This document shows, one piece after another, positions 54,980 through 64,000 of a DNA stretch of 64,000 bases. This DNA comes from Symbiodinium microadriaticum (taxonomy: Eukaryota > Sar > Dinophyceae > Suessiales > Symbiodiniaceae), in NCBI GenBank assembly GCA_001939145.1, contig LSRX01000180.1, positions 377,021-441,020 on the forward strand, given 5' to 3'. The notes under the pieces are model-generated. The model saw nothing but the letters and a program-made list of their open reading frames with translations. It made no database searches and was not told where the DNA came from. Position 1 is the first letter of the stretch. Every line of letters starts with the position of its first letter. The translations under genes were made by a program, and so were the position numbers.

Positions 54980-55013
54980 CTGAGCTTGAAAATGTGTGAC
55001 TACTACTACTACT
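53480..55013 (+). repeat. 60-bp-period array: 23 (ACT)13A tracts with 20-nt spacers
   Basis: Thirteen 40-nt tracts of (ACT)13A start every 60 bases from 53479 (the first lacks its leading A) to 54199. A 160-base unrelated stretch follows (54239-54398), then ten more start every 60 bases from 54399 to 54939, and a broken tract lies at 54999-55013. Every tract is exactly 40 and every spacer exactly 20. Spacers 4-12 of block 1 and those of block 2 are mutually unrelated, for example atggagaccgatttcaggga, gcagctggtgctgtgcagtc and tgtttactggcaatgagact; two are simple repeats ((TG)10 and a CCGTCTGT type). Because 60 is divisible by three, frames of 13 Thr, Leu or Tyr plus seven variable residues stay open. 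No cas-like gene is present. Confidence 0.97.
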
Positions 55014-55034
55014 ATTTTGCTTCTACTTCTACTA

Positions 55035-55072
<38 letters not shown>

Positions 55073-55140
55073 CAGTACCACTACCACTACCACTACCACT
55101 ACTACTACTACGACGACGACGACGACTACTACTACTGCTA
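55014..55140 (+). repeat. Degenerate ACT/ACC/ACG triplet tract
   Basis: The end of the ACT array passes into TTCTACTTCTACT, a (ACT)n run, ACCAGTACCACT units and ACGACG before unique sequence begins. The exact periodicity is lost here. Confidence 0.9.
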
Positions 55141-55289
55141 CTTCGGCCACAACCGCTGCCACCACCGCTTGCTTTTGCGACCGTCAACTACAGTATTGCT
55201 TGTCTTGACTGCTGCGATGTTTCGACTTTGACGCTTGCCTCACTCCTGACGTGGCGTCGTGCGGCTCGACCAGGCTTCAGTCAGTCAAC

Positions 55290-55625
55290 ATGCAGCTGAA
55301 CGATGCGCAGGCAGTTGCGAGGGAATAGAAGGAGCTTTCAGAGATGGCTGCACTGCGAAGCCGGCACACGCTAATCAAGCTTGATCCCGAAAGGCCTGAT
55401 ATCAATGGGACTAGTTGGTCACGCAACTTTCATGGGAGCAGGCATGCATCAAATCATGCAGGTGTGCAGATTCTTATCTGGGGTTCTGATGCCTTAAGTC
55501 GTACTTCCGATAAAGGACTACCTGCTCCAGGCGCCCCCGCGATTTTGATTTCATCCGGGCTGTTCCCACTGAGGATGAGGTGGCGAGATTGGAGAAGGAG
55601 TCCAATCCCAAGAGTGGGCATGTGA
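55290..55625 (+). CDS. Hypothetical open region with an internal TAG
   Basis: MQLNDAQAVARE is followed by TAG at 55326 and then, in the same frame, KELSEMAALRSRHTLIKLDP. The helical character continues across the stop, so this may be a broken gene, a split exon or a base error. The rest of the frame (DINGTSWSRNFHGS and on) to 55625 is unassigned. Confidence 0.28.
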
Positions 55626-57866
55626 CAGCAGCGCAGGACGATGGATGCTTCAGGCTGTGGTCCTGCTACAAAAAAATATTGCAGTCATATGCCGACAAGA
55701 CGAGCCAAACGCAGCAGCAGCCATTGTGAATCAGTCCACTAACTGCCAATATTAAGATGTTTGCTATTGCCAGAAAACATTAGCAGTTTGTCGTACTTAG
55801 TCTTATAAGTCTTTCTCGTGGTGTTGTCGCCCCGAGCTCAAAAACATCAAGAGTGAGCAATCAAGAGAGTACATTGGTCGCTTGTTCGAGGCTCCGGTCT
55901 ATGCATGACCAAGCACACGACGCGCGGGCTGTGGCTCCTAGATGTCTTCTTCTGGAGATGCAGCTTCAGGGAGTTGCTGTGCGGGTTGCAGATGTTCTAA
56001 GCCTCTGAGCAGGCACCGGAAGGGCTCCAGTCGGTAACTGTTATATCTTCTGCAGTTCGCGATGTATTTTTCGTTTCGATGAATATCCGCTCGGACAGCC
56101 TACGACCACTGCAAGCCTTCCATGTCTTCCAGAACATTTTGTGTATATCATGTGGGCTTGTTCATGCGTGACGTCGGTCGCTACTGCTGCTGAGGCATCC
56201 TGGTGTTTAGCTCTTTTGAGCCAGGTTTTTCGACCCAACTAAGCTCCGGCAGTTCTAGGCAGCCCCTTTCAGAGCTTTGTGTATCTAGTTACTAGTTTGC
56301 CGCAAGACAAATCGGCACGACGTTCATGGACAACGGGGTGAGGCATCGGGCGACATGCTGACCATGGAGTCCGGCTCCTCAGACACTGTCGCCAGCCGCC
56401 ATGCACCCCGGAAGCTTCCACTTCAACCGTCAGTCAGCGGGCGAAGCAAAAAGTAAGATACGTACTTTCCGGACGCCTTCAGTGCAAATGGGCTCGTAGT
56501 GGCCATAGCAATGCCTCGATCTCTTGTATGCGAAACAACGGTCAAAACCCGAACTCGTTCCCCGAAGCATTAAATTGCAGTGCCGCCCAATGAACTTCAC
56601 TCCGAAGGCAACCTTAGCCGGTTCGCCAAGCTGTGAAAGTCAAAACTGCAAGACCGACGATCTAAACCCACACATACCCGAAATCCAGAAGCCGTTACGC
56701 TTTGTGAACACCCCAACCCCACCCCTAAACGCTAAACCCTAACACCCCCCCTCCCCCCTTTCACCCCCCTCTCTCCCCCGCTTCCCTGAGGCTTCAGAAG
56801 CTCGGCCAGCAGCTGCAAGACTCACAGGCCTGGCCCAGGGAACTTTCTTGGAAAGGGGGCCTTCAGATTTTAGAATGATGGTTTTTTTTCGAAGGAAAGG
56901 CGGGGTGCTATTGAGATATTTGGAAATATTTGGAATAGAGGGTTTTCTGGGACGGCATGATCTGTCGGATAGGTTGTGGTAGTAGAATGTTTGGATAGGG
57001 TCTTTGGGATATCGAATTTAGGGTTTTGGTGGTAGAGTGGATAGGGCTTTAGCAGTAGAATAGCTAGAATTCGGTCCTGGTGTGCTATCCAGAATGGTGT
57101 TAAGCACTCCGGTTCTGCTTCGAAGTGGTGAAAGGCCGACGTGGCCAAACTGGAGAGGGAGTCGGGCCCTGAGCTTCTCAAAGATTCTAGGGTTCAGGAG
57201 TTTAGGGCCCGGGGGGGTTCGTCTTCGGCAAGAGTTTGGGGGCTTAGGCTACGCGAAAATCGCAGCGTCCACTCCCAGCGCAAGTGTTATAATGCCCCAG
57301 CATTGATGTCACTCTCCAAGTGTTTGGCCCAAGCGAGTCATACCATTTGCCACTGCTAGGAAGCTGAGCGTGCATCGGTGCCAGCAGACAAACAAAGATG
57401 TAGCAGTCTCCCGTAAAGTGGAGACACGATGAGACACGTACGGGCCGTGGCTCGTCTCGCCGTGTCGCTGCCTGCATGGGTGACAGGAAGTCCCGACCTC
57501 ATGAGTCAGCTGTGGTTGCACGGTCTTGCCCCAGGCCTGAGCACATCTCTGCACATGCTGTCAGCAACCACTGGCATTAGTTAGGTGCTGGTAAGGCCGG
57601 CTTTCTACGTTCTGCTCCCTGCAGCAATTTTGGCGAGTTTCAACTTTTTGTCAGAGCGTGTTTGCAACATGCAGTAAAGACATACAGAGCTTCCCCTTGC
57701 ATTGTGGTCATAGGCTACACTGTAGAACACACATGTGTACCCGGGCCTTCAGTAAACGTCCTCACTACTGAGCGCCAACTCCTGTTTCTGAGTCGACCTC
57801 GGTTCCAGACAGTGACCTTGCGCGGGGCCATTCCGACCTTTCCTCGGATCCCGAAGTCGCGGAGAA
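55626..57866. other. Non-coding, scattered exon-like pieces
   Basis: CCCTAAACGCTAAACCC-type words lie at about 56722-56742, beside C-rich DNA. A short helix-like reading, MAKLERESGPELLKDS, at 57141-57185 is directly followed by TAGGGTTCAGG. No full gene was recognised. Confidence 0.4.
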
Positions 57867-60190
57867 ATGCCCAATTCCGAGTTGTCCAACCTGAGCTGCG
57901 ACCACTGCGGCTGCTTAGGGGCGCTCCTCCAATGTGGCAGATGCAAGGAGGCCTGGCTCTTTTTTGGTTCAGGCGTTTAGGGCTCAGGTTTCTTCAGGTC
58001 GAAGGAACCCTGGGCCCTGGGTGTGGGCTTGCTCTTAACACTTGAGCACTGACCAGAACAGGTGGCGTACTGCAGCTTTACCTGCCAGAAGAATGGATGG
58101 AAGCTGCACAAGCTCCACTGTGGTAAGGCTGCTGCATCACCGCAGCAGGTGAGCAAAAGCAAAGCTACGACTCCTCTGCCGGAGTCAGGCCTGATTCATG
58201 CAGTTCTGTTTTCTCAGCTCTAGGTAGTTTTGTTGAAATCGCCCCCCCCCCAGCCCAATTCTGTCATTCCAGTCCTTTTACTCACCGCAGAATCTGTGCA
58301 GGGAAGCCGGAGCCGCCCGTGGCGCCAAAGGCGCCGAAGGTGGAGTGGTCCTCCTCCGCTCCACTTCGAACGCTGCCTCGGGTGAGGGTGGCCAAGTTGG
58401 GGACGTACAGACCTAAGGTGGAGGACTTCTTCGACCGTGGGGACCTCGAGCCTGGCTTGGCAGTGGCCGGGAAGCCGAAGAAGAGCTCCAGGGGCTCTGA
58501 CTCCTTCAACTACAGCAAGTGGGATAAGATGGGTGATAGCGACGACGAGGGGAAGAAGTCGAAGGTTTTCGGGACCTCACACCGGGAACCCATGCACGGA
58601 CAGCCAATGGGCATGACCCCGGCACGTAATCCGAAAGCAGACGGGAACAGCCGCGTGTCGACGGCCCAATCCAAGCAGGAAGCCAGGTCGGCCCTCGAAG
58701 AGGCCGAGAAGTTCCTGCATGCCGTTGCTGCCGAGGTCTTGCATCAAGCAGGCACGATGGGACCAGGCAGCGTTCCTGGGTGTTCTTCAGAGCCATCTTG
58801 TTTTGGTAGGATCAAACAGCTGGCTGGCAGAAACCACATTTGACGGCACCTTGACTCTGTAAGACCTCCCAAGAACATCCAAGGTTTGGGCTTTGGGGCC
58901 AGAAGGAGAGAAGACTGCTCGTCGGTGCCTTCGGATCCTGAACAAAGACGTCCTGCCTGTCCTGCCTGATGACTCCCTGGCCACGTTGCTTGGCGAGTTT
59001 CAACTTGTGGGCCCAGGACCTGTAGAATAGAGTAGAAGCTTTGTCGGACCGGATTTTCTAAATCGCCGTCTCTGCTGATTCTCTTCTCCGCGCCTCACAT
59101 CCAAGGTTCTTGCACGGCTCGGCAAATTATTTTCTTCGCCGTGCCACAGATGCACGCGACCATGAGAAGTCGAAGGCGAGCAACCGTCCAGCACTTCTTT
59201 CTGTGCAAGCTTTACGGTTGTCGGAGTGTCAGAAGGACTCCATAAACACTCCGAGACCAGTTGGCTCATGAAATCCTAGGGCCTAAAGGCCCTACACCCT
59301 CAAATCTTCAACCCAAAGCCAGCACCAAAGCTTTAAGCTGGTCAGGCGTCAGCTTCGGCAAAAGCCTCGCTGCTGCAGGTTCACCGTGCCCCGGTCATCA
59401 AGGGGGTTTGGATAGGGCTCTTATGCATTGTAGCAGCCAGAACGCCGGCAACCTAGCTAGAACAGATAGCATCCGGCTTGTCCGGGTACTTCGGATTTTT
59501 ATTCTACCACTTTGACCTGAAAGTCTTGAAGTCGACTAGGGCAGGATATGCTGCAGCCGCGGGCCGCGGCCTACAGAAAGTCATGGAAGTATACTTAATA
59601 TGAATGATCAAGACGAACTGCGAGGGGAACGAAGTTCTCCAAAGCCGAATGCTCCATCTGTGATCCTCCGGAGTCAGAGTGTGCAGCAAGGTGATGCCAC
59701 GCTGAACGAGGCCTACAGAGAGAATGCCTGTGACTTCTTGGCAGCCCTCCTCGAAGACGATGGGGAGTTGCAGAAAGCGAAAGAGATGGAGCGCATGGTG
59801 GAATCCTACCGCAATGGCGAGGGAGGGAAGGTGGAAGCATCGGAGAACCAGCCCCAGACGCCAGTTCCGAGTTCCTTTGCCGTCGCCCGATCCTTCGACA
59901 GCCAGGGTTGTTGGTCGGGCTTTGCAACATGCAGGTGGCAGGGCCGGAGGGTTCGCCAACGGCACATTAGAGCAAAGCAGGAACAGAATATCAGCATGCG
60001 CTTCGAGGGCTACGGCACCACAGATGTCGACACCATTTGCACGGGGAAAGAGAACTACAGCGCGAAAGAGGGCTACGGCGCAAAAGGCGCAGACACCATT
60101 TGCAAGGCGAAAGCCATTCCTTCCATAGAAGAGGTTTTAGCTCAGTTAGATCGGGAGGACGAAGAAGAGCTTGAAGAGCTTCTGTATTAA
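57867..60190 (+). CDS. MYND zinc-finger protein, multi-exon
   Basis: Exon 1 (57867-57950) starts MPNSELSNLSCDHCGCLGAL and ends LQCGRCKE. Exon 2 (58062-58148) gives VAYCSFTCQKNGWKLHKLHC then GKAAASPQQ. Joined, these supply all eight zinc ligands of a MYND finger (C-x2-C, C-x2-C, YC-x3-C, H-x3-C), a module that binds proline-containing partner peptides. Exon 3 (about 58300-58770) is disordered, with KVEDFFDRGDLEPGLAVAGK and an acidic motif YSKWDKMGDSDDE reminiscent of the Cdc37 N-terminus. A last exon (about 59600-60190) encodes NEAYRENACDFLAALLEDDG and ends SIEEVLAQLDREDEEELEEL, LY and TAA. The finger is secure. The phase of the exon 2/3 join and the link between exons 3 and 4 are unresolved, so two genes are possible. 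Confidence 0.82.
57951..58061 (+). other. MYND gene intron with GC 5' splice site
   Basis: The intron starts GCCTGG and ends GAACAG. Its removal joins CGRCKE to VAYCSFTCQ, which matches the family spacing exactly. It contains TTCAGGCGTTTAGGGCTCAGG-type telomere-like words. GC 5' splice sites are known to be frequent in dinoflagellates. Confidence 0.75.
58149..58301 (+). other. MYND gene intron 2, border ambiguous
   Basis: TCACCGCAG is found at both candidate ends (about 58138 and 58282). A GTGAGC at 58149 could be the 5' splice site and CAG at 58301 the 3' site, but neither simple choice gives the exon 3 frame, so an intermediate exon or another site pair is needed. Confidence 0.45.
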
Positions 60191-60335
60191 GGAGGAAAAG
60201 AGCGCAGCTTGCCTTCAGCTGCCATTGCACGTGAAACCGGCCTCGCGCAAGCTTAAGATCCACTTGCGCAGTCTGTCACAGCATAAGACCTGCCTTGTTC
60301 AGACACTTCAGACTGCCGCCATTTATTGAGGTGCC

Positions 60336-60488
60336 ATGTCGGCGGCCGGGCGAACTCAGAAAACCCCACGGCCACGCGGAGAAAAGCTTGGCATCGGCAG
60401 CTCTCAGTCTCTGGACAGCCCGTTCTTGCAAAAGCGGCAAGGTGCGAGCAGCTTCGTCCAGCCCTCGGACTCTGCCGAGACCATTTGA
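60336..60488 (+). CDS. Hypothetical 50-residue N-terminal exon or small protein
   Basis: The ATG-initiated frame reads MSAAGRTQKTPRPRGEKLGI and GSSQSLDSPFLQKRQGASSF, ending at a TGA that overlaps the target-site repeat of the next element. Composition is typical of a basic, Ser-rich disordered start. After the element another plus frame opens (KPAEAPSPAALGHRSSSTNL). The two could be exons of one gene, but joining through GAG keeps the TGA. Confidence 0.35.
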   Translation: MSAAGRTQKTPRPRGEKLGIGSSQSLDSPFLQKRQGASSFVQPSDSAETI

Positions 60489-60489
60489 G

Positions 60490-60585
60490 TAGTTCTCTAA
60501 ATTAGGGTCCCTTTTTAGGTCCCCAAAATATTACGGCACCCTTATCAAAAGGGCTCCCCAAAAGGGACCCTAATGTGGAGAACTA
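60490..60585. mobile_element. Terminal-inverted-repeat element, family A copy 2
   Basis: TAGTTCTC at the left and GAGAACTA at the right, with AATTAGGGTCCC / GGGACCCTAAT inside, form an imperfect hairpin. GAG flanks both ends (60487-60489 and 60586-60588) as a target duplication. The whole element matches 16085-16184. Confidence 0.8.
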
Positions 60586-60676
60586 GAGAAGCCCGCCGAA
60601 GCCCCGTCCCCAGCGGCTCTGGGCCACAGGAGCTCCAGCACAAACCTTGAGATATGGTTTTACACAACTCCCGATG

Positions 60677-60792
60677 TTTAGGGTTTAGGGTTTATGAGGG
60701 TTTAGGGCTTAAGGGTTTAGGGGTATAGGGATTAGGGTTTAGGGTTTTAGGGTTTAGAGCTTTTTTTAGGGCTTATAGGGTTTAGGGATTGA
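60677..60792 (+). repeat. Telomere-like TTTAGGG cluster
   Basis: More than ten TTTAGGG-type heptamers, several perfect and in register, occur over 115 bases. It is the largest such cluster in the window. Confidence 0.85.
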
Positions 60793-60891
60793 GCAAGGGA
60801 TACGGCAAGATCCTGAGGTGCGCAGTATGGCATCCTCGAGGCCGATCACTCTGCCCGGGCCAAAGAAGGCGTCGAAGCTTTCTACCCAGAG

Positions 60892-60979
60892 AAGCCAATA
60901 TCCCTTAAGTAAGGAATATATACCTTAAATCATAATATTAAGGCCCTAGAATATAAGGGGTACTGGGTTCTCTGGGTAG
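60892..60979. mobile_element. Terminal-inverted-repeat element, single copy
   Basis: CTACCCAGAGAAGCC at the left pairs with GGTTCTCTGGGTAG at the right with one mismatch, around AT-rich DNA with AAGGAATATATACCTTAA. It is 88 bases and non-coding. Confidence 0.65.
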
Positions 60980-61398
60980 GCTCCCGTGGCCAGGAAGGGT
61001 CTAACAGGGCGTAGCGGACTTACAGGGAGTTTCTCCCTAAACCCTAAACCCCCGAGCCTTTGCAAAAGAGTTGATGGCTTTTAGGGTTCGGAATCTAGGA
61101 GTTCAGCAAGGGTTTTCTTCGGCTCGAGGCTCGGAGGCTCTTCGAGTTCTAGGATGTTGGGTCTCAGGACCACGTAACTCCCAGATGCTGGGCAGCAGTA
61201 GGCCTTCAGGTCTACAAGCTTTGGAAACTTTAGGGTTCCGGCCTTAGGGTTGGGATATAGTGCAGGTGTAAGCCCCGATCGAACAAATCCTCCCAAATCA
61301 CACCGCATCTCCAAAATGCAGCTGGGACACACAAACACACTGTGCTCAGCTCGGATGCGGAAGACTGAACTGAGACAATTACCACTTTTATACTAAGC
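60980..61398. other. Non-coding, telomere-like words
   Basis: CCCTAAACCC at about 61036-61052 and TTTAGGGTTC words at about 61079-61090 and 61228-61250. A minus frame (61081-61338) covers this but shows no family. Confidence 0.4.
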
Positions 61399-61638
61399 GT
61401 GCTTTTCCTCCCTTTCTGTCTCCCCCTTTGCCTGGCTTTCCATCTCTCTGGTGCTAAGGATCTCACACTTCGAGCTGAAGAAGCCTTGGCTCAGCAAGCG
61501 GTCGCGACCCCAATCCATGTAGTACTGGTGCCCCACGAGCTCCATCGGGACACCACCAGCTGTGCAATTCACTTTTCCAGCCAGGAACTCATCCGTTTGT
61601 TGCTTTGCTGCAGCCTCCTACCCGTCCTGACAACCTAG
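61399..61638 (+). CDS. Hypothetical exon candidate
   Basis: The start MLFLPFCLPLCLAFHLSG could be hydrophobic leader or intronic pyrimidine tract; the following LTLRAEEALAQQAVATPIHV and VLVPHELHRDTTSCAIHFSS look like coding sequence. An acceptor just before the Leu-Thr-Leu segment is plausible. No family was recognised. Confidence 0.27.
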   Translation: MLFLPFCLPLCLAFHLSGAKDLTLRAEEALAQQAVATPIHVVLVPHELHRDTTSCAIHFSSQELIRLLLCCSLLPVLTT

Positions 61639-62853
61639 ATGCTCTAGACTCCATGGCATGACCTGTTATTCGCACTTTTGACCAGTTTGTGGGTGCTAGT
61701 TGGCGTTGTCAACATTGAGGCTTTGTCCGCGGAGCATCAGCGAGTTCTTGGCGAGGCACAGACTCCTTTTGGCGGTGTTGGCTCTTTGCTTGGAGACTCG
61801 GAGACTTTTGTTTACGGCTTTCCCTGGCAGAACCACTGTTATCTAAAGCTCCCGGATCAGGAGTCGAATGCTTGGCGGGACATCTAGTCTATCAGTCTTT
61901 TGTGCCAGATTTCGAGGGATTCTGGAAAACTGTGAGTCTTTGGTGCCCGTTTTCGCTGTGTTGCAGGTGAGAACTGGAGTCCATGGACTCCGCAAGGTTA
62001 AGGGTTGACAGATTTGAGAGGATGACCATGGAAAGCCAAGACCAACATGAACCAGCCCGGTGAACCGTCCTAGGCACAGCGTCTTCAAGAACAACCAGCT
62101 CCACAGCAGGAGACATGCTCGAGGATGGTATTTGTCGCGACGCTTTTTCGGACTGTGGTCCTTCCGCGAGTACAGGTTGCCTTATTAGCTGCAGATGTCT
62201 GACTCGAGACCCCGAAAGGGGACCCTAATACCCGATGCAGCTACACTTTCGCACATCAACCGGACCTGAACTGGTATGGTGCACATAACTGCATGTTTGA
62301 GACTCTAAGCGTGCTTGAACCTCAATTAATTATCAACCTCTGCATGAAGCTTTTCTGCAAAAGGAACGAGTCGTGTTGAGACCGCGCCCGGAAGTACCAG
62401 TTGTTAGTGCTGACACCCTCACTGGTTTGACCGGACCTCCGCTGACCTCACTCCTCCAAGAGTCCGGGAGAGTCCGAGCCCCATTTTAAGCTCGTTTCCA
62501 CAGCGCGGAGGAGAACCTGCAACAGTTTGGGCCTTGCCTTGCGTTTGTTTCAAACATGCTCGTAGCAGTTAGTGTTGGCTTGAAGGTTTAGGCTTCGGTG
62601 ACATGCCCCAGTGCAGCGTGCAGTTAAAGGAGCGGAGTGTTGTTGAGTTGAGTCTGCACCAAGCCCCGCCCAGCTTCCTTGGAGTTGGGCGGTGCATCTT
62701 CGGATATTGGGGCCAATGCCAGCACCATGGGCACGAACTTGCAGATTCACAGGCTGAGGAATCTGCCACCCTCCATAGACTGACTGTAGGTAGGGACCCA
62801 GGAAAGCTATTGAAGGCAACTCTACGCTGGGTTCTGACCTGACTTAGAAGTGG
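61639..62853. other. Non-coding, nothing recognised
   Basis: Short overlapping frames (61678-61887 on +, 61843-62116 and 62550-62874 on -). No family resemblance. Confidence 0.35.
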
Positions 62854-63090
62854 ATGCTTGGTGCTTTTTTGCACTCCTACAGAAGCGCAGCTAAATTGCC
62901 TTCGGCAATCAACCTCGCCGGCTTACTCGATTATCAGCTGCCAACGTCTGGCCGAAAAGAGCTTGAGGCTCCGAGTCACGAGCTTCAGACGGGTATACCA
63001 GATGTAAAGCTCGTCATAAGTTCTCATCAAGCAACTCTCTCCCAGGGTGCAGCTCCAAGCGGAGATTGCGCGGCTGCAGGCCGGCGGTTG
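62854..63090 (+). CDS. Hypothetical exons with coiled-coil character
   Basis: INLAGLLDYQLPTSGRKELE and APSHELQTG are read in one frame, and a second frame gives RVQLQAEIARLQAGG near 63045-63085. Both look like parts of a heptad helix, so two short exons with a small intron are possible. Borders are not determined. Confidence 0.27.
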
Positions 63091-63129
63091 TGGGCAGTGG
63101 CCAGAACTGATGATGATCACAGCCACGCA

Positions 63130-63235
63130 ACAGGCGTAGCCATCGATATCGCCACCGCAGCCGTGCCCACCACTGCGGCCGCCACCGCCACCACCACCAC
63201 CGCCACCACAGGCATCGTCATCACAGCAGTAGTAG
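63130..63235. repeat. Imperfect GCC/ACC triplet repeat
   Basis: Runs of GCCACC, CACCAC and CGCCACC over about 100 bases. The Ala/Thr-rich frame is a by-product. Confidence 0.7.
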
Positions 63236-63256
63236 GAACGATACTCGTGGCGCCCC

Positions 63257-63589
63257 GTGAAATTGAAAACGCCAACACACAGATTCGTTGCAGATATGCC
63301 AAGAGCAGCACTTACCGTGGCGGTCCGACGCAACGTCACAGATTACAAGCCCCTTGCAGAAACAATCTACTTGCTCCTCCACTTGGCTCACCCTAAACCC
63401 GAGAAGGTGAGCATGGCCTCCACTCTCAACCAGATAGGTATCGCGTGTTCAAACCACATCCGAGTTGCGAGAGACTGCAGAAGCGTGAACTTCCTAAACC
63501 CCATACTTGCTCCTGCGAAGGCAGAGCGAGACGAACTGGCGAGACAGGCCAAGGGGGACCTGCATGGTCGGCTTCCTTCCTTTGCCTAA
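63257..63589 (+). CDS. Hypothetical open frame, 110 codons
   Basis: The frame begins MKLKTPTHRFVADMPRAALT and ends with a helical PAKAERDELARQAKGDLHGR segment. The middle (PKPEKVSMASTLNQIGIACS) is unassigned. No family was recognised. Confidence 0.25.
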   Translation: MKLKTPTHRFVADMPRAALTVAVRRNVTDYKPLAETIYLLLHLAHPKPEKVSMASTLNQIGIACSNHIRVARDCRSVNFLNPILAPAKAERDELARQAKGDLHGRLPSFA

Positions 63590-64000
63590 AATTTTCGGCA
63601 AGGGCCTAGCTGGGCACATAGTTGCGCTTCTGGGCTCTGTAGCCGTGGTCGTTGTCACACATGGGTAGATGGCGATGGTGAGGGTGATGACATGGAGCAT
63701 CACTTGCAGCTGCAAGATCATGCGCTCAAGACCCTTTACCATCATTAGTATCATTGGGGGGGAGGGGCAATCTTTTGAGTAGTTCATCATACTGTGTTAG
63801 TTAGAACCCAAGATCTTACGGAAGGGATGTGGCAGCTGATGTCGTCAGCGAAACAGGTCTCTCGTGGAGGAAGATCTGAGGGCGTCTGTCGGCAGGAATC
63901 AGACATATACTTTCTATATAATTGTATGTATGGTAATATACACAAATACTCTCTCTATAATGGCAACTCTTGATTAATAAACCCCCCCTCCCCCCCCCCC
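63590..64000. other. Non-coding window end with C-rich run
   Basis: Nothing recognised before a run of C residues from about 63980 to the window end. Such a terminal homopolymer is a possible contig-edge artefact. Confidence 0.45.

Noticed and set aside
53480..55013. Calling the ACT array a true CRISPR array
   Set aside because: The repeat is a pure trinucleotide without dyad structure, spacers are 20 nt, there is no leader or cas gene, and the surroundings are eukaryotic. It is kept as a repeat with an artefact warning.
53713..55165. Long poly-Thr, poly-Leu, poly-Tyr and poly-Val frames
   Set aside because: They follow from the ACT triplet and a period divisible by three. Several frames on both strands are open at once.
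1..64000. tRNA, rRNA, operon or bacterial signals
   Set aside because: No cloverleaf, ribosomal RNA stretch, ribosome-binding pattern or clustered co-directional genes were seen by eye. A covariance-model search could still find a small RNA.

Overview
This is a eukaryotic nuclear window and most resembles a dinoflagellate. The signs are: very low gene density; genes split into small exons whose introns use GC or unassignable 5' splice sites next to ordinary GT-AG ones; direct repeats at intron borders; many short plant-type telomere heptamers (TTTAGGG/CCCTAAA) scattered internally in both orientations; many microsatellites; and recognisable DEAD-box, MYND, ankyrin and secreted Cys-rich proteins. 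No organism label is available, so another alveolate or protist cannot be excluded. The window is a draft scaffold: an 840-base N gap lies at 21922-22761 and single Ns at 4905 and 34050, all beside microsatellites.

Layout. 0-8.7 kb: telomere-like clusters, microsatellites and a locally duplicated segment (5978-6239 / 6451-6712). 8.7-14.3 kb: a DEAD-box RNA helicase gene on + whose long intron holds a 205-bp tandem duplication and a 96-bp inverted-repeat element. 14.3-32 kb: mostly non-coding, with two inverted-repeat elements (16.1-16.4 kb), a truncated MYND-finger exon (16.7 kb), a 136-bp tandem repeat (19.1-19.6 kb), the N gap and a large compound microsatellite (27.6-28.4 kb). 32.9-36.0 kb: an ankyrin-repeat gene on +. 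36-49 kb: microsatellites and several short coiled-coil-like exon candidates. 49.5-50.7 kb: a clear single-exon gene for a secreted protein with two 14-cysteine repeats. 53.5-55.0 kb: a perfectly periodic array of 23 (ACT)13A tracts separated by 20-nt spacers. 57.9-60.2 kb: a MYND zinc-finger gene on +. 60.3-61.0 kb: a short possible coding start next to two more inverted-repeat elements and a telomere-like block.

The genes do not form a pathway or operon; they are independent eukaryotic loci. Four are well supported (helicase, ankyrin, Cys-rich secreted, MYND). The small exon candidates are given low confidence because splice sites cannot be proved from genomic sequence alone.

The most unusual structures are the 60-bp-period ACT/spacer array, which looks CRISPR-like but has strong signs of being a short-read assembly product, and the small terminal-inverted-repeat elements near coding sequence, which resemble introner-type mobile introns.
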